DNA of 64,000 nt from assembly GCA_963811905.1 (NCBI GenBank), contig CAWETK010000020.1, forward strand, positions 62,001 through 126,000. The letters run 5' to 3'. The stretch comes from DATFVA01 sp963811905 (GTDB lineage: Bacteria; Bacteroidota; Ignavibacteria; Ignavibacteriales; Ignavibacteriaceae). Below the pieces are notes generated by a model. It made no database searches. It worked only from the letters and a program-made list of their open reading frames with translations, and was not told the DNA's origin. The position numbers were made by a program, and so were the translations under genes. Below, piece after piece: positions 43,979 through 52,881 of this stretch. Positions within the stretch are counted from its first letter, which is position 1, and the number at the start of each line of letters is the position of its first letter.

Positions 43979-46015
43979 ATGAAAAAATTATTATTATTCC
44001 TACTGCTTATTCCTTTTATTTCTTATTCTCAGTCGAAACATCCATTGACCGTTGATGATTTATGGGCAATGAAAAGAGTCGGTACTTATGATCTGTCTCC
44101 CGATGGTAAAACGATAGCCTTTCAGGTTACATCCTATAACGTTTCTGAAAATAAAGGTAATAGCGACATATATCTTGTTGATTCAGATGGATCTGATTTA
44201 CGTCCCTTAAAAAATTCTGATAAAAATGAGTCCGGTCCTGCGTTTTCTCCCGATGGCAAGAAGATTGCTTTTACCAGAGATGGTAAGATATGGACCTGCG
44301 GTTATGACGGCTCAGGTGAAGAACTGATAGCAGATATTTCAACAGGAGCTTCCGGCATCGTCTGGTCTTCCGACGGTTCGAAAATATTGTTTGCCTCATC
44401 GGTTTACCCCGGTTGTGCAACTGATGAATGCAACAAGCAGAAAGAAGAAGAAAAAGAAAAGAGTAAAGTTAAAGCCAGCCTGTTCAAACACCTTCTGTTC
44501 AGGCACTGGAATGAGTGGCGAGGCGGAAAGTTCAGCCATTTGTTCCTGCTGGATACAAAAACTAAAAAGTATACAGACCTTTTCGTTCATAAAGAAAAAG
44601 ATGTACCTCCGATAGCTTTGGGAAGCGCAAATGATTATTCCTTTTCACCTGATGGAAAAGAGATCGCATTGACTATGAATCCCGATACATTGGTAGCTGC
44701 AAGTACTAATAATGAAATTTATTCAATTGAATTAAAGGATGTTAACGATAATTCAGCAGCACCCCTTAAAAAAATATCAGTAAGTAAAGGTAATGATAAT
44801 CAGCCGGTTTACTCCCCCGACGGAAAATATTTAGCCTATGTTTCTATGAAGCAGGCGGGACATGAATCAGATCAGCAGAACCTGGTGCTTTATAACCGCA
44901 GCAGCGGCGACAGTAAAATAATTACAGGCGGCTTTGACAGGTCGGTGGGACAATTCAAATGGTCTCCGGATTCAAAAACCATTTATTTTATAGCGGAAAA
45001 TGAAATTTACAGTTCGGTTTACAAGATAGATATCGCCTCTGAAAAGGTTGATATGCTGCTGAAAGAGCACGACAACGCTTTAATTACTGTTTCACCCGAC
45101 GGCAAAATGCTGTATTTTGAACAGATGAGGAACAACCTTCCTACTGAAATATTTTCTATGAATTCCGAGGGAAGCAATGTAAAACAGCTTACAGCCCTTA
45201 ATAAAGACAGCCTTGCGGATATAGAAATGATACCCATCGAAACTTTCTGGTATAAAGGCGCCGAGGGCAGAAAAATAGAATCTATCCTGGTTAAACCGCC
45301 TTTCTTTGATTCAACTAAGAAATATCCATTGATACTTTTAATACATGGCGGTCCCCAGGGACATTGGAGCGACGATTTCCATTACAGGTGGAACACACAA
45401 TTATTTGCTTCAAAAGGTTATGTTGTAATAGCCCCTAATCCAACAGGAAGCACAGGTTACGGACAGAAGCTTACTAATGATATTTCAGGCGACTGGGGCG
45501 GTAATCCTTATAAGGATATTATGAACGCGACGGATTATGCCCTTAAGAATTTCAGTTATATCGATAAGAATAATACCTTTGCGGCAGGAGCATCCTACGG
45601 GGGATACATGATCGACTGGCTTGAAGGACATACCGACAGGTTTAATGCTGTTGTTTCTCATGATGGTGTATATGATTTAAAAAGTATGTATGGAACCACT
45701 GAAGAATTATGGTTTCCAGAGTGGGAATTTAAGGGAACCCCGTGGAAAAATCCTGAGCTATATGAAAAATGGTCGCCCAGCAATTATATTCAGAATGCAA
45801 AAACTCCTATGCTTATAGTTGAAGGAGCCAATGATTTCAGGGTACCGGAAGGACAGGCTTTCGAATTATTTACAGCCCTGCAGAGACAGGGAGTGGAGAG
45901 TGAACTTCTTTATTTTCCCGATGAATATCATTTTGTAACTAAACCGCAAAATGCTGAACTTTGGTGGAATACTATTTTTGACTGGTTTGAAAAACATAAA
46001 AAGGAGCAGCAATGA
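43979..46015 (+). CDS. Secreted S9-family peptidase (prolyl-oligopeptidase fold)
   Basis: A 678-residue exported serine peptidase. Signal peptide (MKKLLLFLLLIPFISYSQ), then a WD40/TolB-like propeller (residues 25-400; repeats such as FSPDGKKIAFTRDG, YSPDGKYLAYVS) that screens substrates, and an alpha/beta-hydrolase domain (about 425-678) with the LIHGGPQG oxyanion loop, Ser539 (GASYGGYM), Asp619 (GANDFRVP) and His651 (DEYHF). Family S9C (acylaminoacyl/dipeptidyl peptidase 5-like) fits best. It probably releases dipeptides in the periplasm, complementing the TPPII-like protease. Its last four bases overlap the next gene. Confidence 0.9.
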   Translation: MKKLLLFLLLIPFISYSQSKHPLTVDDLWAMKRVGTYDLSPDGKTIAFQVTSYNVSENKGNSDIYLVDSDGSDLRPLKNSDKNESGPAFSPDGKKIAFTRDGKIWTCGYDGSGEELIADISTGASGIVWSSDGSKILFASSVYPGCATDECNKQKEEEKEKSKVKASLFKHLLFRHWNEWRGGKFSHLFLLDTKTKKYTDLFVHKEKDVPPIALGSANDYSFSPDGKEIALTMNPDTLVAASTNNEIYSIELKDVNDNSAAPLKKISVSKGNDNQPVYSPDGKYLAYVSMKQAGHESDQQNLVLYNRSSGDSKIITGGFDRSVGQFKWSPDSKTIYFIAENEIYSSVYKIDIASEKVDMLLKEHDNALITVSPDGKMLYFEQMRNNLPTEIFSMNSEGSNVKQLTALNKDSLADIEMIPIETFWYKGAEGRKIESILVKPPFFDSTKKYPLILLIHGGPQGHWSDDFHYRWNTQLFASKGYVVIAPNPTGSTGYGQKLTNDISGDWGGNPYKDIMNATDYALKNFSYIDKNNTFAAGASYGGYMIDWLEGHTDRFNAVVSHDGVYDLKSMYGTTEELWFPEWEFKGTPWKNPELYEKWSPSNYIQNAKTPMLIVEGANDFRVPEGQAFELFTALQRQGVESELLYFPDEYHFVTKPQNAELWWNTIFDWFEKHKKEQQ

Positions 46016-46404
46016 AAGAAACGGATTTTCAGGATGGAACTGATTTAACCGAACTCGAAGAATTCGATGCTCTCGATTTCGGCGGAGAAAGCGAAGAGAA
46101 AACCAGGGAGAAATTGAATTATGTTGAAGAAAATCTCTGGGAAAAACTTGAGAGAGTTGGTAAGAAAATCTCCTTCGCAAAAGATATACTGGCCCTTGTA
46201 AAATATATGAGGGATCCTCTTGTTTCCTGGCACCGCAAAGCTATTGTTGTAGCCGCTTTGATCTATTTTATCAGTCCTGTTGATGCAATTCCCGATATCG
46301 CCCCGCTGGTAGGTTATCTTGATGACCTTGGTGTAATTACAGCTGTTTTGAAGTTCCTGGGACATGAACTTATTCCGTACTATGATTCTTCCTACCGGGG
46401 CTGA
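46012..46404 (+). CDS. YkvA-like DUF1232 membrane-associated protein
   Basis: A 130-residue protein. An acidic N-terminal half (rich in Glu and Asp, residues 1-35) precedes the DUF1232 core (residues 60-130) with WHRKAIVVAALIYFISPVDAIPDIAPLVGYLDDLGVI, where SPVDAIPD is the family signature. DUF1232 proteins are small, probably membrane-bound, and of unknown function. The ATG overlaps the TGA of the S9 peptidase gene (ATGA), so the two are translationally coupled. A terminator follows. Confidence 0.85.
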   Translation: MKETDFQDGTDLTELEEFDALDFGGESEEKTREKLNYVEENLWEKLERVGKKISFAKDILALVKYMRDPLVSWHRKAIVVAALIYFISPVDAIPDIAPLVGYLDDLGVITAVLKFLGHELIPYYDSSYRG

Positions 46405-46427
46405 TTTCACAAGACGAGATTAAGTCT

Positions 46428-46464
46428 AATAAATTCCTGTCGTACGGCAGGAATTTATTTTTTA
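46428..46464 (+). terminator. Rho-independent terminator after the YkvA-like gene
   Basis: Perfect 12-bp stem AATAAATTCCTG (46428-46439) / CAGGAATTTATT (46448-46459) with an 8-base loop and a following run of T. It separates the S9/YkvA unit from the Nudix gene. Confidence 0.9.
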
Positions 46465-46477
46465 TTATGGAGATAAT

Positions 46478-47017
46478 ATGAATTATAAGATCCTTGAATC
46501 AGATATACTGTTCAGAGGGAAAGTCTTCGACCTGCGGGTTGATAAAATTAAGTATGACAGCGGTAATGAAGGCGTGAGAGAGATCGCTGTTCACCCCGGC
46601 GGGGCCGTTATTGTACCTGTAAAGGCTGACGGCAAATTTATTATGGTTTGGCAATACAGGTATCCTTTTGAAAAATTCCTGCTTGAATTTCCTGCGGGTA
46701 AACTCGATTTTAATGAGGAACCGGAAGTATGTGCGTTCAGGGAACTTCAGGAGGAGACAGGTTATAATACTGATAAACTTCAGAAGCTCGGTGCAATTTC
46801 TACGACGCCGGGTTTCTGTACTGAAATTCTTCATCTTTATCTGGCGCAGGATCTTACTCCCGGCGAACATAACCGCGAAGAAGGGGAATATGGCATGGAG
46901 ATAAAGGAATTTACTTTTGGGGAAATTGAAGAAAAAATTAAGAAGGGTGAAATTATTGATTCAAAATCAATCTGCGGTTTTTATATGGCTTCGGGCCTGC
47001 TGCTGAATAAAAAATAA
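46478..47017 (+). CDS. Nudix hydrolase (ADP-ribose pyrophosphatase-like)
   Basis: A 179-residue Nudix protein. The Nudix box GKLDFNEEPEVCAFRELQEETGY fits G-x5-E-x7-R-E-U-x-E-E-x-G-U with the metal-binding glutamates intact (split: GKLDFNEE, AFRELQEETGY). The strand context (IVPVKADGKFIMVWQYRYPFEKFLLEFPAG) and the downstream STTPGFCTEILHLYLAQDL match ADP-ribose/nucleoside-diphosphate-sugar pyrophosphatases (NudF-like). GGAG lies upstream. Expected to clear ADP-ribose or related dinucleotides in the cytoplasm. Confidence 0.88.
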   Translation: MNYKILESDILFRGKVFDLRVDKIKYDSGNEGVREIAVHPGGAVIVPVKADGKFIMVWQYRYPFEKFLLEFPAGKLDFNEEPEVCAFRELQEETGYNTDKLQKLGAISTTPGFCTEILHLYLAQDLTPGEHNREEGEYGMEIKEFTFGEIEEKIKKGEIIDSKSICGFYMASGLLLNKK

Positions 47018-47088
47018 TATAAATCATCAATTAAAAACTGTCCAAAAAAATTAAAGCATCAAAAAAAGACCTACGATTTGATGAGGGG

Positions 47089-47164
47089 GAATGATAGTAA
47101 TAGTATGGAGCAGCAGAAATGTGCATACAGGTTTATGGCGAAACCTAACTTATTACTATCATTC
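47089..47164. ncRNA. Candidate structured RNA or element: three-way junction, 76 nt
   Basis: A perfect 14-bp outer stem GAATGATAGTAATA (47089-47102) / TATTACTATCATTC (47151-47164) encloses two adjoining hairpins: GTATG (47103-47107) / CATAC (47124-47128), and AGGTTT (47129-47134) / AAACCT (47141-47146). The helices abut with no unpaired base between the outer stem and hairpin 1, or between hairpins 1 and 2, forming a compact three-way junction. It lies in the 250-base gap upstream of recN. There is no gene inside. It could be a small RNA, a leader structure or a short mobile palindromic element; strand unknown. Confidence 0.4.
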
Positions 47165-47267
47165 TCTTCTTTACTATTCCTTTTTTATCTTCATTTCTTT
47201 CCTTTTAATTGTTTTTGAAATTCCATCTAAAATCATTTAATTTTCAGTTCATTAATAAAGTTATAAA

Positions 47268-48971
47268 ATGCTCAAATCACTTCACGTAAGAGACTATGCG
47301 CTCATCGAGAGTATTGATGTTGAGTTCGGAAAGGGACTTAATATTATTACCGGTGAAACAGGTGCAGGCAAATCGATCCTGATCGATGCTATGGGATTGC
47401 TGCTTGGAGAAAGAGCGTCAACGGAAGTGGTAAGGAAAAATTCCTTAAAGGCTGTTGTTGAAGGAGTTTTTGAGGTTGAGTCCAACAGCAAAGTGAAGAA
47501 ACTGATTGAAGATAATGAGATCGATTTTTTCCCTGAGCTTATTCTACGCAGGGAAATTTCCCTTAAAGGTGCTAACCGGTGTTTTGTAAATGATACCCCA
47601 GTTCCTTTGTCAGTAATAAAAGACCTGGGTGACCTGCTTGTCGATCTGCACGGACAGCATGAACATCAGTCGCTACTCCGGACAGAAACGCATATCGACT
47701 TCCTTGATGAATTTGCAGGTACCGAAAAGCTTCTTAAAGCTTATGCAGATGCATATAAAGATATAAGAGAATTATCATCACGACTGGCTGAATTTCGTAA
47801 CAAGGAGTCATCCCTGAAAGAGAAGAAGGAGTTTTATTCTTTTCAGATTAAGGAAATAGATGCTGTGTCTCCTGTGGAAGGTGAAGAGGAACAGATTAGC
47901 GGTGAGCTGAACATAATGGAAAACGCAGAAAAACTTCTTGGGATCACAGGATCGGTGTATGAAAATCTGTTTGATTCGGAAAATTCGGTTCACGATCAGC
48001 TGACCCAGATAAAAAATAAAATAGATGAACTACTTAATATAGACAGCAGTTTCAGTGAAATTGAAAATGAGTTCAGTTCAGTCATAGCCCAGGTCCACGA
48101 TGCTGCCGAGTTTATCAGGAAGTATAATTCTAAAATAGATCTTGACCCGGGACATCTCGAAGAACTTAGGGAAAGGCTGGGAGCGATTTCGTTGCTTAAG
48201 AAAAAATACGGCGGTTCGATTGCTTCAGTCCTTGCTTATAGAAATAAAATAGGGGAGGAATATGATGCTGCAGCAAATTATGCTCAGCATATTCAGAAAC
48301 TCGAAAAGCATGTCCAAATTGCCCGTGAGGCTGCAGGACTAATTGCCGGAAAGCTCTCATCCAAACGAAAAGAAGCAGCAGGTAAAGTGGAGAAGGATGT
48401 CGTTAAGGTCTTGGCCGGACTCGGGATCTCAGAAGCAAAATTTCAGGTCAGAATAAATCAGTCAAATGAAAGTGATCCCGCTGATTCTGTTGTTGTTTCA
48501 GGAAAAAATTATAAAGCAGATGTCAAAGGTATCGATGCGGTGGAGTTTTATATTTCTACAAATTCTGGAGAGGATGTTAAACCATTAATTAAAGTGGCTT
48601 CCGGCGGTGAGATTTCAAGGATTATGCTTTCGTTAAAAACTATACTTGCAAAAAATGACAAACTTCCGCTTCTCATATTTGATGAGATTGATACGGGAGT
48701 GAGCGGTAGAATTGCTCAGAAGGTAGGCACGGCGTTAAAGACGCTTGCATACTCCCATCAGGTTATTGCAATCACTCATCTTCCACAGATAGCCGGATTG
48801 GCAGATACTAATTTTGCTGTAGAAAAGATAACCTCGGATAAAAGGGTCACAAGTTCCATCAGAAAACTCAATGAGGATGATAAGATCAGGGAAGTTGCGA
48901 AACTGATGAGCGGTGAAAATATCACGGAAGCAAGTCTGAAGGGAGCCAGGGAGCTTATGGGGCTGAATTAA
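47268..48971 (+). CDS. recN: DNA repair protein RecN
   Basis: A 567-residue SMC-like ATPase for double-strand-break repair. Walker A is at residues 29-36 (GETGAGKS), with the surrounding FGKGLNIITG and DAMGLLLGERAS; the middle (150-385) is a coiled coil; the C-terminal head holds the ABC signature (KVASGGEISRIMLSLK) and Walker B (LPLLIFDEIDTGVSG), followed by VIAITHLPQIAGLAD. Length is typical (about 560). With the Ku gene 10 kb away, it points to end-joining and recombination repair. Stands alone, with a possible structured element upstream. Confidence 0.95.
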   Translation: MLKSLHVRDYALIESIDVEFGKGLNIITGETGAGKSILIDAMGLLLGERASTEVVRKNSLKAVVEGVFEVESNSKVKKLIEDNEIDFFPELILRREISLKGANRCFVNDTPVPLSVIKDLGDLLVDLHGQHEHQSLLRTETHIDFLDEFAGTEKLLKAYADAYKDIRELSSRLAEFRNKESSLKEKKEFYSFQIKEIDAVSPVEGEEEQISGELNIMENAEKLLGITGSVYENLFDSENSVHDQLTQIKNKIDELLNIDSSFSEIENEFSSVIAQVHDAAEFIRKYNSKIDLDPGHLEELRERLGAISLLKKKYGGSIASVLAYRNKIGEEYDAAANYAQHIQKLEKHVQIAREAAGLIAGKLSSKRKEAAGKVEKDVVKVLAGLGISEAKFQVRINQSNESDPADSVVVSGKNYKADVKGIDAVEFYISTNSGEDVKPLIKVASGGEISRIMLSLKTILAKNDKLPLLIFDEIDTGVSGRIAQKVGTALKTLAYSHQVIAITHLPQIAGLADTNFAVEKITSDKRVTSSIRKLNEDDKIREVAKLMSGENITEASLKGARELMGLN

Positions 48972-49148
48972 TCGGTAAATTATATCAGTCTGCATTAGCT
49001 TTTACACGAATAATCCTGCATTTATAGTGAAAATAAATCATTTTTAAGGGTATTATTTTTGTTACAGTAAATTGATTGTGTATAATAATATCTTATATTT
49101 CGACTCTTGGATTAAACCAACATCTTTAAATAAACTAAGGAAATGTAG

Positions 49149-50024
49149 ATGAAGAAGACCCTGCTTTTGCTTACATTATTTATCTTCATCGCGAAACCCG
49201 GATTTTCGCAGATAGAGGACAGATTAGCACAATTAGGAAAAGATAATGTCTCTGACTACATCAGGCCATTTGTCACTTCTCTTGGTACGGCTATGAATTC
49301 TAACGGTTATTATTCTGCTGATATATCTACATTCTTATCTTTTTCCGTGAGTTTCCGGGGCATGTATATTCTGATTCCGGAAGACCAGAAGACTTTTACA
49401 CCGACATTCAGCGCCGTGGGATATAATGCCACCAAACCAACTGCTACGGTATACGGCGATAAAGGTGCTGCCTATGCAGGACCGCTGGGATACATAGTAA
49501 TGCCCCCGGGAATCAACCAGTCTTCTGTTCCTGTTGCTTATCCCCAGGTTAGCGCAAGTCTACTAGGTACACAGGTAATATTGAGATATCTTCCACCGAC
49601 ACAGATTGCTAATAATAATGATCTTAGTATTTTCGGCTTTGGTATTGCACATAGTATCAGTCAGTATATTCCTTTTTTCCCGCTTGACTTCGCTGTTCAG
49701 TTCCTTTATAACCGGGTTGAAGTTTCGGATATAATGAAGCTTAACAATATCGCTTTTAATGTCCATGCAAGTAAAACGCTTGGACCTCTTACGCCGTACG
49801 TGGGAATTCAGTATGAAAAATCTACGCTTGATTTGAATTACACCATTAAAGGTGAATCTCCAGGTCTTGCTACTAATCAGACGATTTCGGCCTCGGTTGA
49901 AGGTGACAATAATTTCAGAGCTACTATTGGTGCGGCATTGAAACTTGCGGTAATAGTTTTTAACGCTGATTTCAGCATTAGCGCACAGCCTATTGTTTCG
50001 GGTGGTTTAACTTTTGCATTTTAA
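49149..50024 (+). CDS. DUF6588-like outer-membrane beta-barrel protein
   Basis: A 291-residue protein with a signal peptide (residues 1-20, KPGFSQ) and a start motif IEDRLAQLGKDNVSDYIRPFVTSLGTAMNSNGYYSA, which I associate with the DUF6588 family of this phylum. The rest is made of alternating strands (VSASLLGTQVILRYLPPT, FGFGIAHSISQYIPFFPLDFAVQF, TPYVGIQYEKSTLDLNYT) ending in VSGGLTFAF, a barrel-type C-terminal strand. Function unknown. AAGGAAATG lies upstream of the start. The lipoprotein gene follows after 12 bases. Confidence 0.75.
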   Translation: MKKTLLLLTLFIFIAKPGFSQIEDRLAQLGKDNVSDYIRPFVTSLGTAMNSNGYYSADISTFLSFSVSFRGMYILIPEDQKTFTPTFSAVGYNATKPTATVYGDKGAAYAGPLGYIVMPPGINQSSVPVAYPQVSASLLGTQVILRYLPPTQIANNNDLSIFGFGIAHSISQYIPFFPLDFAVQFLYNRVEVSDIMKLNNIAFNVHASKTLGPLTPYVGIQYEKSTLDLNYTIKGESPGLATNQTISASVEGDNNFRATIGAALKLAVIVFNADFSISAQPIVSGGLTFAF

Positions 50025-50036
50025 CAAGGAGAGTAA

Positions 50037-50591
50037 ATGAAAAAATATTTTATACGATTCGGAACATATGCAGTTCTTCTTTTCCTTATGCTTGCATGGA
50101 ACGGATGTGATAAGTTCAATTCACTGCCGCTGAATATCCCGTTCAGTTTCCCGGTGCATGTAGAAGGATCGGCTACAACGTTGTCAGACAATACCTCATA
50201 CTGTCTGAGCACGGATTCCCAAACTTATAATGAGTACAGGGACAAAATTAACAGCCTTCACTTTATAGAGGCTGCATACAGAACTACCAGTGTAATTCCT
50301 GCTGATCTTTCAGGAGATATAAATATCACACTGAAGGATGGTGACGGGAACGTTCTTTTCTCATATGATATTCCGAACACAACACCATCGGATTATATGA
50401 GTCCAAATTCACCATATATTCTTCAATTGAATCAATCTCAGATCGATTTTATGAATACATATCTGAACAGCCTGCTTAACCAGGGTGCATGTTTTACAGC
50501 AATTATTACAGTAAGCAATATCTCCGGTCAGGCTCCATATACAATAGATGGTGCTGTTGATATGGTTGTAGAAGCGGATACAGACCTGTAA
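50037..50591 (+). CDS. Hypothetical lipoprotein, partner of the barrel gene
   Basis: A 184-residue protein with a lipoprotein signal (YAVLLFLMLAWNGCDKF, Cys at about 25) and a beta-rich body (FSFPVHVEGSATTLSDNTSY, LSGDINITLKDGDGNVLFSYDIP, ACFTAIITVSNISG). No family recognised with certainty; similar short lipoproteins with an immunoglobulin-like pattern are common beside outer-membrane barrels in this group. AAGGAGAG precedes the start. The stop codon lies inside the first copy of a palindromic repeat, suggesting the repeat landed at, or replaced, the gene's end. Confidence 0.65.
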   Translation: MKKYFIRFGTYAVLLFLMLAWNGCDKFNSLPLNIPFSFPVHVEGSATTLSDNTSYCLSTDSQTYNEYRDKINSLHFIEAAYRTTSVIPADLSGDINITLKDGDGNVLFSYDIPNTTPSDYMSPNSPYILQLNQSQIDFMNTYLNSLLNQGACFTAIITVSNISGQAPYTIDGAVDMVVEADTDL

Positions 50592-50705
50592 AGCGAAACG
50601 CTGTTTCGCTTCAACACATGCTGTAAAGTGAAACGCTGTTTCGCTCATATATACCTGTAAAGCGGGATTTATCCCACTCGACAGTAAAGCGCGATTATTT
50701 CGCCA
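50587..50705 (+). repeat. Array of four palindromic TGTAAAGCG units
   Basis: Units start near 50587, 50622, 50656 and 50683. Stems: AGCGAAAC/GTTTCGCT; AGTGAAAC/GTTTCGCT (a G-T pair); AGCGGGAT/ATCCCACT (one mismatch); GCG-GA/TT-CGC (weak). The loop and the inner stem differ between copies while pairing is kept. Further copies are at 35470 and 58236-58294. The spacing (35, 34 and 27 bases) is roughly regular. Confidence 0.75.
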
Positions 50706-50794
50706 AATGAATTAAAGGAATGAAAAACCTCAGTCCCCGCTGAAAGGTTGACACCAGGATTCGTCGAATGTCCTGCATCAATTGTACTTTTCAT
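50669..50794 (-). CDS. Possible small gene (41 aa) with strong ribosome binding site
   Basis: On the minus strand AAGGAG precedes an ATG (50792-50794) that opens a 41-codon frame: MKSTIDAGHSTNPGVNLSAG..., then EVFHSFNSFGEI. The VFHSFxxF stretch recalls the start of filamentous-haemagglutinin (TPS) domains, but the frame is far too short and ends within the palindromic repeat array. It may be a remnant whose 3' part was replaced by the repeats, or chance. It lies divergently upstream of malQ. Confidence 0.25.
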   Translation of the reverse strand: MKSTIDAGHSTNPGVNLSAGTEVFHSFNSFGEIIALYCRVG

Positions 50795-50844
50795 CTTTAC
50801 ACTCCTTTCTTTATTTTAGCCAATTAAATTATTTAAGGTGTTCA

Positions 50845-52377
50845 ATGAGATTTGAAAGAGCTGCAGGAATCCTGCTGCATCCAACTTCTCTTCCCGGAAG
50901 GTTCGGAATAGGAGATCTGGGAACCGAAGCATACAACTTTATGGATTTTCTTGAATCTGCGGGACAAACATTATGGCAGGTTTTTCCTCTCGGCCCTACA
51001 GGTTACGGCGATTCACCGTACCAGTGTTTTTCCGCATTTGCAGGGAATCCGAACCTGATCAGTCCCGAAAGATTGAAAGAATATGGTTTGCTTAGCAATG
51101 AGGATATTGCAAATCCGCCCGGTGCAGATTCCCACAAGGTGAATTTCGGCGATCTGATAAATTATAAAAAAGAAATCCTGCAGAAAGCTTTTGCTGTATT
51201 TGAAAGTGAAAACTCTCTTTCAGATAATAAATTCATTAAATTCTGCGATGAAAATTCTGAGTGGCTGGAGGATTATGTATTCTTCATGGCTGCTAAAGAT
51301 TATCACGGGGGAGGGTTATGGACTGAATGGGATAAAGGTCTCGTTAAAAGAGAAGAGAAAGCACTCGCTGAATGGAAGAAAAAACTGGCAGAGGGTATAA
51401 ATTATCATAAGTTCGTACAGTATATCTTTTTTAAGCAGTGGTCGGATCTTAAGCGCTACGCAAACGGCAAGGGAATCAAAATTATGGGCGATATGCCTAT
51501 CTTTATTGCATACGACAGCGCCGATCTCTGGGCTCATAAAGAACTTTTTTCAGTTGACAAGCATGGAAATCTAACTTTTGTAGCAGGAGTTCCTCCCGAT
51601 TATTTCAGTGCTACTGGTCAGCTCTGGGGCAACCCCCTATACAGATGGGAGGAAATGGAAAAAGATGATTTCCTCTGGTGGCGGCTGAGGATGAAGCAGA
51701 TGTTAAATCTTGTGGATATGATAAGGATTGATCATTTCAGGGGATTTGATGCCTACTGGGAAATTCCCGGAGGCTCTCCAACCGCAGAAAAAGGGAGGTG
51801 GGTCAAAGCGCCAGGCGAAAAGTTTTTCAAAACAGTAAAAGAATACCTGGGACCTCTCCCCATCATTGCCGAAGATCTTGGCGTCATTACCAAATCGGTT
51901 GAAAAGCTGAGAGATGAGTTTGATTATCCGGGAATGAAAATACTGCAGTTCGCCTTCGGCACGGGGATGGAGAGGAAATTTCTTCCCCATAATTATAATC
52001 CTAACTGTATGGTTTATACCGGCTCGCACGATAACGATACAACCACCGCTTATTTCGAAAAAGAAAAAAATAATGATAATGATATCTATCAGCACGCTCA
52101 GAAATATCTTGATTATTTTGGAGATGATTTAACCGGCGCATTAATACGTACTGCATATTCCTCCGTTGCTGATATTGTTGTTATCCCGATGCAGGATATA
52201 CTAAGGCTCGGAGGAGACGCAAGGATGAATTTCCCGGGCAGACCGAACGGCAACTGGCAATGGAGATTCAGCTGGGACCAGGTCCGCCCTGATATTGCTT
52301 CGCACTATAAATATTTATGCGAACTTTATGAAAGGCCCCCTAAACCTGTAAATGAAACTGAAATAGAAGTTCATTAA
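50845..52377 (+). CDS. malQ: 4-alpha-glucanotransferase MalQ
   Basis: A 510-residue GH77 amylomaltase that transfers alpha-1,4-glucan segments, used in glycogen and maltodextrin metabolism. It opens with RAAGILLHPTSLPGRFGIGDLG and carries LGPTGYGDSPYQCFSAFAGN, KIMGDMPIFIAYDSADLW, the nucleophile aspartate in MIRIDHFRGFDAYWEIP, the acid glutamate in IIAEDLGVI and the third aspartate in GSHDNDTT. AAGGTG upstream and the start of the family alignment select ATG 50845 over the earlier in-frame ATG at 50782. The TerB-like gene follows after 15 bases. No other glycogen genes are in view. Confidence 0.93.
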   Translation: MRFERAAGILLHPTSLPGRFGIGDLGTEAYNFMDFLESAGQTLWQVFPLGPTGYGDSPYQCFSAFAGNPNLISPERLKEYGLLSNEDIANPPGADSHKVNFGDLINYKKEILQKAFAVFESENSLSDNKFIKFCDENSEWLEDYVFFMAAKDYHGGGLWTEWDKGLVKREEKALAEWKKKLAEGINYHKFVQYIFFKQWSDLKRYANGKGIKIMGDMPIFIAYDSADLWAHKELFSVDKHGNLTFVAGVPPDYFSATGQLWGNPLYRWEEMEKDDFLWWRLRMKQMLNLVDMIRIDHFRGFDAYWEIPGGSPTAEKGRWVKAPGEKFFKTVKEYLGPLPIIAEDLGVITKSVEKLRDEFDYPGMKILQFAFGTGMERKFLPHNYNPNCMVYTGSHDNDTTTAYFEKEKNNDNDIYQHAQKYLDYFGDDLTGALIRTAYSSVADIVVIPMQDILRLGGDARMNFPGRPNGNWQWRFSWDQVRPDIASHYKYLCELYERPPKPVNETEIEVH

Positions 52378-52392
52378 AAAACGGTAAAGAAA

Positions 52393-52881
52393 ATGCTAAA
52401 CTATTTGAAGAAGATATTTAATGGTCCTGAAGCTCCTCAACAGATTAAATATGAAGAAAGACCCGTTTCCCGGGATGAGCACGACAAAAAGCTGAAAGTT
52501 GCAACATGCACTCTTTTCATAGAGATGGCAAAAGCCGATGACAATTTCACCGAAGAGGAACGGGATAAGATTATTTCTATAATGAAATTAACTTTTAACC
52601 TTGAGGATGAATGTGTAAGCGACCTGATGGAACTTGCAGAGAAACGACTTGAGAATGATGACAGCATTTATGATTTTACGAAAATTATAAACCAGAATTT
52701 CAGTAATGATCAGAAGTTTGAACTGCTGAAAAATTTCTGGCGGTTAATTTATATCGATAAAAAACTTGATATGTATGAAGATCATCTCATCAAGAAAATC
52801 GGGGGACTCATAAATATGGGACACGAAGATATTATAGGCGCGAAGCTGCTTGTAAAAGAGGAAATAGACCGGCAGGAATAA
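52393..52881 (+). CDS. TerB-family protein
   Basis: A 162-residue helical protein. Residues 35-160 match the TerB fold (TLFIEMAKADDNFTEEERDKI with its acidic, possibly metal-binding loop; then FWRLIYIDKKLDMYEDHLIKKIGGLI). TerB-family proteins were named for tellurite resistance, but most, including lone copies like this one, have an unknown membrane-stress role. It follows malQ closely and is probably in its operon. Confidence 0.82.
   Translation: MLNYLKKIFNGPEAPQQIKYEERPVSRDEHDKKLKVATCTLFIEMAKADDNFTEEERDKIISIMKLTFNLEDECVSDLMELAEKRLENDDSIYDFTKIINQNFSNDQKFELLKNFWRLIYIDKKLDMYEDHLIKKIGGLINMGHEDIIGAKLLVKEEIDRQE

Noticed and set aside
47089..47164. tRNA gene (76 nt, multi-hairpin)
   Set aside because: No T-loop GTTCRA, no CCA end, arms in wrong proportions and a 14-bp outer stem.
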